DNA of 6,746 nt from Nitrospirota bacterium (GCA_023248365.1 JAHFER010000090.1:1-6746); one strand, 5' to 3'. Counted from the first letter of the stretch, positions 1 to 6,341 are shown. Notes: generated by a model not told the origin, from the sequence alone. Translations and numbers: made by a program.

Positions 1-297
1 GCGGACAAGGGATATATGTGGGCAACTGATATGGCAGATTATCTTGTAAGAAAAGGGGTTCCGTTCAGGACTTCCCATGAGATTACAGGAAAGGTTGTGG
101 GATACTGTGTGCATAATAACAAAAAGTTAGAAGAACTGAGCATTGCCGGGCTTAAGAAGTTCTCTGACAAATTCGGAAAGGATATACATGACATAGCAAC
201 ACCGGAGAAGGGTGTGAACATAAGAAGGGTAACAGGAGGTACTGCAAGGGAGACAGTATTAAAAAGGATTGCAGAGATTGAGGAGATTTGTTCATGA
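1..297 (+). CDS. argH: Argininosuccinate lyase, C-terminal part (5' end outside window)
   Basis: Argininosuccinate lyase splits argininosuccinate into arginine and fumarate, the last step of arginine synthesis, in the cytoplasm. Only the last 98 codons are present; the reading frame is open from base 1. Visible family signatures are the ATDMADYLVRKGVPFR stretch followed by HEITGKVVGY (H is the usual C-terminal His of ArgH), and the terminal TPEKGVNIRRVTGGTA segment, which matches the normal ArgH ending with its conserved GGTA. The full-length family is about 460 residues, so roughly four fifths lies upstream. The internal ATG at 16 is not a start: the conserved sequence continues upstream in frame (ADKGY). 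The stop codon TGA (295-297) overlaps the ATG of the next gene, suggesting translational coupling. The family call is seen directly in the sequence and is secure. Confidence 0.95.
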   Translation, partial: ADKGYMWATDMADYLVRKGVPFRTSHEITGKVVGYCVHNNKKLEELSIAGLKKFSDKFGKDIHDIATPEKGVNIRRVTGGTARETVLKRIAEIEEICS

Positions 298-431
298 GAA
301 ACATAATCCTTTTCTCAGCGCTGGTATTGATTTTCCTTATGGCAGTCTCTTCATGCGGCAAAAAGGGAGATCCAATACCACCTGATAAGATAACAATTGA
401 TAGTAGTAGAGAGGGAGGAAGAAAAAGATGA
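294..431 (+). CDS. Small LptM/YifL-like lipoprotein (45 aa)
   Basis: A 45-residue protein with a classic lipoprotein signal: basic start (MRN), a hydrophobic core at about residues 4-18, then the lipobox VSSC with the lipidated cysteine at C21. The mature part begins CGKKGDPIPP, which resembles the CGxKGPxxxPP motif of the LptM (YifL) family, a small outer-membrane lipoprotein that assists maturation of the LPS translocon protein LptD. In many proteobacteria this small gene sits next to lysA or dapF, so the context fits. The start ATG at 294 is preceded by AGGAG (281-285, 8-nt spacing). The gene overlaps argH at its start and the radical SAM gene at its end, each by ATGA. The tail (TIDSSREGGRKR) is short and polar; E. 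coli YifL is longer (about 67 aa). Lipoprotein status is well supported; the LptM function is inferred. Confidence 0.82.
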   Translation: MRNIILFSALVLIFLMAVSSCGKKGDPIPPDKITIDSSREGGRKR

Positions 432-2209
432 AGTTGCTTTTAATATCACCTGAAAATAAGAAATCCATATTTGCCTACACAAAAAGGGATGTGAGGTCAT
501 TCTGGTTTCCAAGACTGGGCTTACCAACTATTGCGGCTCTTACACCGCCTGATGTTGAAGTGAAGATCCTTGATGAGTGTGTAGAGGATATTGATTTTAA
601 CGCTGATGTAGACCTGGTAGGCATTACAACAATGACGTATCTTGCGCCGAGGGCTTATGAGATTTCAGAGAAATTCAGGGCAAGAGGGGTTAAGACAGTG
701 CTTGGAGGGATCCATACGAGTATGTGCCCTGATGAGGCAAAGGTACATGCAGACACTATTGTAGTTGGAGAGGCAGAAAAAACATGGCCGGTACTTATTG
801 AAGATTTTAAGCGGGGTCAGATGAAGCCTGTCTATAAAGAAACTGAGCTTCCTGTACTTTGCGGATTTCCAACTCCAAGGAGGGAGCTGTTCAGGCCTAA
901 TTCCTATTGGACTACCAACTGTGTCCAGACAAGCAGGGGGTGTCCTTTTACATGTGACTTCTGCACTGTTGCTATCTTTGGGGGTAATCAATACCGCTTA
1001 AGACCAGTGGAAGAGGTGGTGGAAGAGGTAAGGAGATTAAAGAAGGGATTTATCGTATTTGTTGATGATAATATTGCAGGCAATAAGGCCTATGCCAAAC
1101 AGCTTTTTAAGGCGCTTATCCCCCTCAAGATACAATGGGGAAGTCAGGCAAGTTTAACAATGACAAGGGACGCTGAACTCATGGAGCTTGCGGCAAAGAG
1201 CGGCTGTACCGGATTGTTCATCGGGGTTGAGAGCATATCAGCGGATAACCTGGCCGCTGCAAATAAGAGGTTTAATAAGGTGGATAAATTTAAAGAGGAA
1301 TTTCAGAAATTTCATGACTACGGGATACTTATTCAGACCGGAATGATATTTGGTTTTGACCATGATGATGATTCTGTATTTGAGCGTACTGTGGACTTCC
1401 TGCAGGAAAACAGGATAGAGCTTGTTATGTTTAATATACTTACACCTCTGCCCGGAACAGAGTTCTATAAAAGGATGGATGCAGAGGGAAGGATTACAGA
1501 CAGGGACTGGTCTCACTATGATGGAAGACATGTTGTATTCCAGCCAAAGCTAATGAGTCAGAAGACGCTTCAGGAGGGATTTTTCTGGGCGTATCATAAG
1601 TTCTATTCATATCCCTCAATGTTTAAGAGGATTGTGCCAAGCTTCTTTAAGGTTCCAAGAAAGATGCTGATTCCGGAACGTCTGGCAATTAACTGGGCCT
1701 ACAGGAGGATTATAAAGCGTGTTCCTGAAGGGAGCCTGACACCGCTTGCAAAGATATTGCCTACAATCACGGGCATTATTCCGGCAAAAAAGACAGAGGG
1801 ATTTATTCCTAATGCAGTCAGCACTATAAAGGAAAAGATTGAATCTGTGCCGGAACAGGTAAGTACCGTTGGCAATAACCTTCTTATCAAAGTTAAGAAG
1901 AGTCCAAAGGTGCAGGCGCTGTTGATAGAACTTGATGGCACGATGGACAAGATTAATGCCTTAGAATTAAGAAATCGTATTATTAATGCGATTGAAAAAT
2001 CTAAGATGGACATAGTTATCAATTTTGAGAACTTAAAGGGTATTACACCTGCGGCCCTATCTGCACTTTTTGATGTTAGTCTGAAGGATCGTCTCTCTCC
2101 GGTTAAGTTAAAGTGTATTAATCTAAGTACATCTTTCCGGGAGGCGCTGGATCAGATAAACAATGCAAGGCTGATGTTTGTTGAGATTCAGGCGGAGGAA
2201 GTGTACTAA
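428..2209 (+). CDS. B12-binding radical SAM protein with C-terminal STAS domain
   Basis: 593 residues with three regions. Residues 1-140 look like a cobalamin-binding Rossmann domain (MKLLLISPEN; VDLVGITTMT; VKTVLGGIHTS; IVVGEAE). It lacks the DxHxxG motif, as many class B radical SAM enzymes do; LDECVEDI stands at that place. Residues 160-395 are the radical SAM barrel, with the [4Fe-4S] motif CPFTCDFC (C172, C176, C179), the VDDNIAGN strand (212-219) and GVES (266-269). Residues 396-490 are a basic linker with aromatic patches. Residues 496-587 match a STAS domain: ALLIELDGTMD, then LKGITPAALSALFD, then a closing FREALDQI helix. Cytoplasmic; no membrane span seen. The start ATG has GGAGG (414-418) 9 nt upstream and overlaps the lipoprotein stop. 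The family includes methyltransferases and lipid-modifying enzymes, but substrate and reaction cannot be read here. The STAS domain suggests protein-protein interaction or small-ligand sensing. Confidence 0.9.
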   Translation: MKLLLISPENKKSIFAYTKRDVRSFWFPRLGLPTIAALTPPDVEVKILDECVEDIDFNADVDLVGITTMTYLAPRAYEISEKFRARGVKTVLGGIHTSMCPDEAKVHADTIVVGEAEKTWPVLIEDFKRGQMKPVYKETELPVLCGFPTPRRELFRPNSYWTTNCVQTSRGCPFTCDFCTVAIFGGNQYRLRPVEEVVEEVRRLKKGFIVFVDDNIAGNKAYAKQLFKALIPLKIQWGSQASLTMTRDAELMELAAKSGCTGLFIGVESISADNLAAANKRFNKVDKFKEEFQKFHDYGILIQTGMIFGFDHDDDSVFERTVDFLQENRIELVMFNILTPLPGTEFYKRMDAEGRITDRDWSHYDGRHVVFQPKLMSQKTLQEGFFWAYHKFYSYPSMFKRIVPSFFKVPRKMLIPERLAINWAYRRIIKRVPEGSLTPLAKILPTITGIIPAKKTEGFIPNAVSTIKEKIESVPEQVSTVGNNLLIKVKKSPKVQALLIELDGTMDKINALELRNRIINAIEKSKMDIVINFENLKGITPAALSALFDVSLKDRLSPVKLKCINLSTSFREALDQINNARLMFVEIQAEEVY

Positions 2210-2220
2210 GATAAATCACA

Positions 2221-2276
2221 GGTAACAAATAACTAAAAAATAATAACCGGTGATTTTTAACTAATAACCAATAACC
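2221..2276. repeat. Degenerate 7-bp tandem array (consensus AATAACC)
   Basis: TAAC occurs at 2223, 2230, 2244, 2258, 2265 and 2272, so every gap is a multiple of 7 bp. Read in that register there are eight heptads, six of them of the form NNTAACN. AATAACC is exact at 2242, 2263 and 2270, and AATAACT occurs at 2228. The two units without TAAC (2235-2241 and 2249-2255) look decayed. The array fills most of the spacer between the radical SAM gene and lysA. It resembles the short tandem heptamer repeats known from cyanobacterial and some other bacterial intergenic regions. Role unknown. Confidence 0.7.
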
Positions 2277-2285
2277 TAAATATTC

Positions 2286-2317
2286 CCCTCCCCTTCAAGG
2301 GGAGGGTCAGGGTGGGG
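2286..2317. repeat. GC-rich hairpin repeat ahead of lysA
   Basis: CCCTCCCC (2286-2293) and GGGGAGGG (2299-2306) form a perfect 8-bp stem around the loop TTCAA; the TT/AA flanking the central C extends the complementarity to 10 bp. A G-rich tail, TCAGGGTGGGG (2307-2317), follows. The composition contrasts sharply with the AT-rich array just before it, which suggests an inserted dispersed repeat. There is no T run after the stem, so it does not look like an intrinsic terminator. The GGTGGGG tail is the only Shine-Dalgarno-like purine tract before lysA, although its spacing of about 13 nt is long. Confidence 0.65.
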
Positions 2318-2330
2318 ATGGTGTACAGAG

Positions 2331-3587
2331 ATGCATGATTTTAAATATGTGGACAAAGAACTTTATTGTGAAGAGGTTCCTGTGAAGAAGATTACAGAGG
2401 AGGTCGGTTCTCCTGTGTATATATACAGTTCCCGTACATTGAGAAACCATTTCAATGTCTTTGATTGTGCATTTGCGGAAATCCCGCACATAGTCTGTTT
2501 TGCAGTGAAGGCAAATTCCAATATTGCCATATTGAATTTATTTGCAAAAGAAGGGAGCGGAGCGGATATTGTTTCAGGCGGTGAGCTATTCCGGGCGTTG
2601 AAGGCCGGTGTAGATCCTCAGAAGATTGTATATGCAGGTATCGGTAAGACGGAAGAAGAGATTGCATATGCACTTAAGTCCGATGTTCTTATGTTCAATG
2701 TGGAGTCTCCTTTAGAATTACAAAAGATAAATGAGGTTGCAGGAAAACTTGGTGTTAAGGCAAGGATTGCTCTGCGAGTTAATCCTGATATTGATCCAAA
2801 GACGCATCCGTATATCTCAACAGGACTAAAGAAGAGCAAATTTGGAATCAGCATAAAGAGCGCACTTGAAGAGTATCAGCTTGCTTCAACACTGCCAAAT
2901 ATAGAGGTTGTGGGAATACACAAACATATTGGATCCCAGATAACTGAGGTGGGGCCTTTTGTTGCTGCTATGGAAAAGATATTAAACCTCGTTTCAAAGC
3001 TGAAGGAATCAGGGATAGATATAAAATACATTGATGCAGGCGGCGGGCTTGGTATTACATATAGTGAAGAGAAACCGCCTCTTCCACGGGAATTTGGGGC
3101 GGCAATTATCCCGATGATAAAAGGCCTGGGTTGTACACTGATATTTGAACCCGGAAGGGTAATTGTGGGTAACGCAGGGATTCTTGTAACAAAGGTGTTG
3201 TATCTTAAGACCGGAGAGGCAAAGAACTTTGTTATAGTTGATGCAGGCATGAATGATCTTATCAGGCCCAGCCTGTATGATGCATTCCATAAGATAATCC
3301 CGGTAGAAGAAAAGGTATCTGAGGAGATTACTGCTGATGTTGTCGGCCCGATTTGTGAGTCAGGAGATTTTCTTGCTAAGGATAGAAAGATTGCAAAACC
3401 AGAGCCAGGCGATCAACTTGCAGTCATGAGTGCCGGCGCGTATGGTTTTACCATGTCCTCTAATTATAATTCAAGGCCAAGAGTGGCAGAGGTAATGGTT
3501 GACGGGGATAAATATTACGTTATAAGAAAACGCGAGAGTTATGAGGACCTTGTAAGAGGGGAAACAATGTTAGGTGATCAGATATAA
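2331..3587 (+). CDS. lysA: Diaminopimelate decarboxylase
   Basis: A pyridoxal-phosphate enzyme that decarboxylates meso-diaminopimelate to L-lysine, the final lysine step, in the cytoplasm. The protein is 418 residues, a normal length for this fold-type III family. The PLP lysine is K60 in CFAVKANSN. HKHIGSQ (197-203), GGGLGI (237-242) and EPGR (273-276) are the phosphate- and cofactor-binding segments. CESGD (342-346) carries the catalytic cysteine C342 that comes from the partner subunit of the dimer, and GAYGFTMSSNYN holds the active-site tyrosine Y371. The N-terminus (MHDFKYVDKELYCEEV) aligns with the usual LysA start, so ATG 2331 is chosen. The ribosome site is weak: CAGAG adjoins the start and GGTGGGG lies about 13 nt away. 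It is separated by repeat-filled 121-bp spacers on both sides. No key residue is missing. Confidence 0.97.
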   Translation: MHDFKYVDKELYCEEVPVKKITEEVGSPVYIYSSRTLRNHFNVFDCAFAEIPHIVCFAVKANSNIAILNLFAKEGSGADIVSGGELFRALKAGVDPQKIVYAGIGKTEEEIAYALKSDVLMFNVESPLELQKINEVAGKLGVKARIALRVNPDIDPKTHPYISTGLKKSKFGISIKSALEEYQLASTLPNIEVVGIHKHIGSQITEVGPFVAAMEKILNLVSKLKESGIDIKYIDAGGGLGITYSEEKPPLPREFGAAIIPMIKGLGCTLIFEPGRVIVGNAGILVTKVLYLKTGEAKNFVIVDAGMNDLIRPSLYDAFHKIIPVEEKVSEEITADVVGPICESGDFLAKDRKIAKPEPGDQLAVMSAGAYGFTMSSNYNSRPRVAEVMVDGDKYYVIRKRESYEDLVRGETMLGDQI

Positions 3588-3622
3588 GGACCTTAGCAAC
3601 AATAGAAAACGATGACGAAAAT

Positions 3623-3691
3623 GTCATTCCCACGAAAGTGGGAATCCAGAACATGGGCGGCATTCTGGATTCCCGTTTACACGGGAATGAC
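3623..3691. repeat. 69-bp palindromic element of two ATTCCC-N8-GGGAAT units
   Basis: Two 29-nt arms (3623-3651 and 3663-3691) are inverted copies matching at 24 of 29 positions, around an 11-nt centre (3652-3662). Each arm contains its own palindrome of the form ATTCCC-N8-GGGAAT: 3626-3645, with a GAAA loop on an 8-bp stem, and 3669-3688, with a TTAC loop on an 8-bp stem. This form is that of the 20-bp dRS3 repeat described in Neisseria, and similar elements are scattered in many other genomes. Read on the minus strand, the element yields the peptide pattern FPCKRES...WIPTFVGMT, a known false-protein signature of this repeat. It ends 5 nt before the GGGG tract that serves dapF. No transposase is present; it is likely a non-autonomous or passively maintained repeat. 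Confidence 0.9.
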
Positions 3692-3708
3692 GGTTCGGGG
3701 ATTTTCGG

Positions 3709-4533
3709 ATGAATCTTAAATTTACCAAAATGCACGGGCTTGGCAATGACTTTATCCTGATTGATGCTATTAATCAGAAGGACCTGCCGCCTTTGGCCGC
3801 TTTCTGCAAGGAACATTCTGATCGCAGGTTCGGGATAGGCTTTGATCAGGCGCTAATTCTGCTGCCCTCAAAAGACGCTGATTTCAGGATGGAGATATTC
3901 AATGCAGATGGTTCACAGGTGGAGATGTGCGGGAATGGTATTCGTTGCTTTGCAAAATATATATGGGACAGAGGGATCTCTGATAAAGAAGAGCTTGTAA
4001 TAGAGACCATGGCGGGGATTATTAAACCTGTTAAAGCAGGTGAAATGGTAAGGGTGGATATGGGCGAACCTGTACTGGATGGCCCTGCGATACCTGTAAA
4101 TTTAGAAGGCAGGGTAAAGGGGTATCCTCTGAAGATAGAAGATCAGGAATTCAGAATAACCTGTGTTTCAATGGGGAATCCTCATGCTGTCATATTTTTA
4201 AATAATCTAAAATCTTTTCCTGTTGCCAGATACGGGCCATACATTGAGAATCACACACTTTTCCCCAAACGTACAAATGTGGAATTTATTGAAGTGGTAA
4301 ACAAGGGAGAGGTTCTTATGCGCGTATGGGAACGGGGGTCAGGTGAGACCCTTGCCTGCGGTACAGGGGCCTGCGCATCAGCCGTTGCCGCGTACTTGAA
4401 CGGGTTTACCGGCAGGGATGTTGTTGTTCATCTCGCAGGCGGGGATTTAAAGATAGAATGGTCTGAAAAAGATAATCATGTTTATATGACCGGACCGGCT
4501 GTTGAAGTATATGAAGGGACAGTAAGAAGTTAG
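3709..4533 (+). CDS. dapF: Diaminopimelate epimerase
   Basis: A cofactor-independent epimerase that converts LL-diaminopimelate to meso-diaminopimelate, the form used for peptidoglycan and by LysA. It has 274 residues, typical for the family. The two catalytic cysteines are both present: C74 in NADGSQVEMCGNGIRCFAK and C217 in WERGSGETLACGTGACAS. The N-terminal signature FTKMHGLGNDFILID and the substrate-binding GNPHAV (156-161) are intact. ATG 3709 is chosen because the signature begins within a few residues; CGGGG (3696-3700) precedes it by about 8 nt. The start lies just beyond a 69-bp palindromic repeat, so a structured leader could affect its translation. dapA begins 25 bp downstream. The call is firm. 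Confidence 0.97.
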   Translation: MNLKFTKMHGLGNDFILIDAINQKDLPPLAAFCKEHSDRRFGIGFDQALILLPSKDADFRMEIFNADGSQVEMCGNGIRCFAKYIWDRGISDKEELVIETMAGIIKPVKAGEMVRVDMGEPVLDGPAIPVNLEGRVKGYPLKIEDQEFRITCVSMGNPHAVIFLNNLKSFPVARYGPYIENHTLFPKRTNVEFIEVVNKGEVLMRVWERGSGETLACGTGACASAVAAYLNGFTGRDVVVHLAGGDLKIEWSEKDNHVYMTGPAVEVYEGTVRS

Positions 4534-4558
4534 AAGTCAGTCATGGAAGGGGATTGCA

Positions 4559-5431
4559 ATGTTTCAGGGTTCTATGGTGGCGATAATAACGCCATTCAGA
4601 GACGGTAAGATAGATGAGAAGGCGTATGGCGACCTTATAGATTTTCATATCTCAAATGGTACGGATGGCATTGTCCCGTGCGGCACTACAGGAGAATCTG
4701 CGACACTTTCTCATGATGAGCACAACAGGCTTGTCAGATTTACAGTAGAGGCGTCAGCAGGGAGGGTTCCTGTTATAGCAGGTACAGGTTCAAACAGCAC
4801 GGATGAGGCCATACACCTTACTAATTTTGCAAAACAGTGCGGCTCTGATGCAGCGCTTCTTATCACGCCTTATTATAACAAACCGACTCAGGAGGGGCTT
4901 TACAGACACTTTAAGCAGATTGCAGAAGAGGTTGATATTCCAATTGTCCTTTATAATGTTCCCGGAAGAACAGGGGTAAACATGCTTCCTTCAACAATTG
5001 CCAGACTTGCTGAGTTGAAAAATATAGTCGCAGTAAAAGAGGCGAGCGGTTCAATGACCCAGGTATGCGAGATATACAGTTTGTGCGGAGACAGGATTGC
5101 GATACTCTCAGGAGAAGATGCAATAAACTTCCCCATACTTGCCGCAGGAGGCAGGGGGATGATATCTGTTACTGCCAACATCGTCCCGAAACAGATGTCG
5201 GATATGTGGGATGCATTTAGCAGCGGAGATATGAATCGCTCAAGGGCTATTCACTATGAACTGTTTGATCTTCACCAGAATCTTTTTATAGAAACAAACC
5301 CCATTCCCGTAAAGACCGCACTGTCCATGATGGGGAGATGTACTGAAGAAATGAGACTCCCGCTCTGTTCCATGGCAGAAGGGAATAAGGAGAAGTTGCG
5401 GCAGGTGCTGAAGGGGCATGGATTGATTTAA
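4559..5431 (+). CDS. dapA: 4-hydroxy-tetrahydrodipicolinate synthase
   Basis: Condenses pyruvate with L-aspartate-4-semialdehyde, the committed step of the diaminopimelate/lysine pathway, in the cytoplasm. At 290 residues it is the normal length for this TIM-barrel class I aldolase. Schiff-base lysine K160 (AVKEASG), the catalytic triad T44, Y106 (TPYYNKP) and Y132 (LYNVPGRTG), and the carboxylate-binding R137 are all in place, each one residue before its E. coli counterpart. GTTGES (42-47) is the pyruvate-binding loop. ATG 4559 is preceded by GGAAGGGG (4545-4552) at a suitable distance; an ATG at 4543 is out of frame. It sits 25 bp after dapF and 13 bp before dapB, so cotranscription is very likely. 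Lysine feedback sensitivity cannot be judged from the sequence alone. Confidence 0.97.
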   Translation: MFQGSMVAIITPFRDGKIDEKAYGDLIDFHISNGTDGIVPCGTTGESATLSHDEHNRLVRFTVEASAGRVPVIAGTGSNSTDEAIHLTNFAKQCGSDAALLITPYYNKPTQEGLYRHFKQIAEEVDIPIVLYNVPGRTGVNMLPSTIARLAELKNIVAVKEASGSMTQVCEIYSLCGDRIAILSGEDAINFPILAAGGRGMISVTANIVPKQMSDMWDAFSSGDMNRSRAIHYELFDLHQNLFIETNPIPVKTALSMMGRCTEEMRLPLCSMAEGNKEKLRQVLKGHGLI

Positions 5432-5433
5432 CA

Positions 5434-5440
5434 GGGAGGA
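5434..5440 (+). promoter_or_regulatory. Strong ribosome binding site deciding a TTG start for dapB
   Basis: GGGAGGA lies in the 13-bp gap after the dapA stop, with 4 nt to the TTG at 5445. The conserved DapB N-terminus (VKAIVTGAAGRMG) begins at the very next codon and no in-frame ATG or GTG lies nearby, so TTG is the start. Confidence 0.85.
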
Positions 5441-5444
5441 TTTT

Positions 5445-6248
5445 TTGGTTAAAGCTATAGTTACCGGCGCTGCCGGCAGAATGGGGAGCAGGATAATCAG
5501 TGCAATACAGGAGATTGATGGTATTTCAGTCGCAGGTGCACTTGAGAGGCCGGATCACCCTTCTTTAGGGTTTGATGCAGGGGAAGTGGCGGGGGTGGGG
5601 CCGCTCGGAGTGAAGATTGAGGATAGAATCGAGAACATTCTGGATAGCGCTGATGTAGTAATAGATTTTTCGTCTCCTGAGGCAACCCTTTATAACCTTG
5701 AGAAGGTATGTGCTGCTGGAAAGGCAATAGTTATCGGGACTACAGGCTTTTTGTATGAGGGGGAAAAGAAGGTAAAGGAATTTGCGGCACAGGTTCCATG
5801 TGTATTTTCTCCTAACATGAGTGTGGGTGTAAATGTAGTTTTTAAAGTAATCTCGGACATTGCAAAGGTGTTGGGTGATGAATATGATGTGGAAATCATT
5901 GAGGCGCACCACAGGCATAAAAAGGATGCCCCAAGCGGAACAGCTATGAAAATGGCACAGGTGCTTGCTGATGCACTTGGACGTAATCTGGCTGAAGTAG
6001 GTAAATTCAGCCGTCATGGCATTATCGGCGAGCGGACGAAACAGGAGATAGGTATTCAAACTATCAGGGCCGGCGATATTGTTGGAGACCATACTGTTAT
6101 GTTCTGCGGCAATGGTGAGCGGATAGAAGTAACTCACAGGGCACATGCACGTGATAATTTTGCACGGGGCGCAGTCAGGGCAGCCATGTGGGTAGTAAAC
6201 CAGAAGCCAGGGCTTTATGATATGTTAGATGTTCTGGGATTGAGATAA
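5445..6248 (+). CDS. dapB: 4-hydroxy-tetrahydrodipicolinate reductase
   Basis: Reduces the DapA product with NAD(P)H to tetrahydrodipicolinate, in the cytoplasm. At 267 residues it is normal for the family. The N-terminal Rossmann fold shows the dinucleotide motif GAAGRMG (8-14), then VIDFSSPEA (72-80) and VIGTTGF (96-102). The catalytic segment EAHHRHKKDAPSGTA (153-167) carries the proton-donating H155 and K159, corresponding to E. coli H159 and K163, and the GT pair that binds substrate. The C-terminal RDNFARGAVRAA helix is also conserved. It starts with TTG, which may lower expression relative to ATG, although the ribosome site is strong. It is tightly linked to dapA upstream; dapL follows after a 280-bp spacer of repeats. 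Confidence 0.97.
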   Translation: MVKAIVTGAAGRMGSRIISAIQEIDGISVAGALERPDHPSLGFDAGEVAGVGPLGVKIEDRIENILDSADVVIDFSSPEATLYNLEKVCAAGKAIVIGTTGFLYEGEKKVKEFAAQVPCVFSPNMSVGVNVVFKVISDIAKVLGDEYDVEIIEAHHRHKKDAPSGTAMKMAQVLADALGRNLAEVGKFSRHGIIGERTKQEIGIQTIRAGDIVGDHTVMFCGNGERIEVTHRAHARDNFARGAVRAAMWVVNQKPGLYDMLDVLGLR

Positions 6249-6307
6249 ACCCACAAAAGCAATTAACCACAGAGTACACAGAGAAGAATTTAATAATAGA
6301 ACGGTTA

Positions 6308-6322
6308 TGAGCCTGCGGCTCA
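6308..6322. repeat. Small perfect hairpin inside the dapB-dapL spacer
   Basis: TGAGCC (6308-6313) and GGCTCA (6317-6322) form a 6-bp stem with loop TGC. It is not followed by a T run, so it is not a terminator. It sits inside the nested repeat element and may be part of it. Confidence 0.55.
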
Positions 6323-6341
6323 CAAAGGAGTATGAAAATAT

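Noticed and set aside
2213..2256. Imperfect 11-bp inverted repeat (AAATCACAGGT / ACCGGTGATTT) after the radical SAM gene, considered as a terminator
   Set aside because: The loop is 22 nt, the stem has a mismatch and is AT-rich, and the T run is short and partly within the stem.
2210..2330. Possible lysine riboswitch ahead of lysA
   Set aside because: The spacer is too short for the lysine aptamer and is filled by a heptad array and a simple hairpin repeat.
2318..2338. Six-codon open frame overlapping the lysA start, considered as a leader peptide
   Set aside because: The purine tract abuts its ATG with no spacing and there are no lysine codons, so attenuation control is not supported.
3626..3688. 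Two repeated palindromic units, considered as a CRISPR fragment
   Set aside because: There are only two units, in inverted orientation with one short centre; no regular spacers and no cas genes.
3520..3816. Minus-strand open frame of 98 codons across the lysA-dapF spacer
   Set aside because: Its middle (FPCKRES...WIPTFVGMT) is the translated palindromic repeat, a familiar false-protein pattern, and its ends overlap lysA and dapF.
5565..6146. Long minus-strand open frame (193 codons) opposite dapB
   Set aside because: It lies wholly inside the conserved dapB gene, has no recognisable domain and is rich in Cys, His and Tyr, as expected for an antisense shadow.
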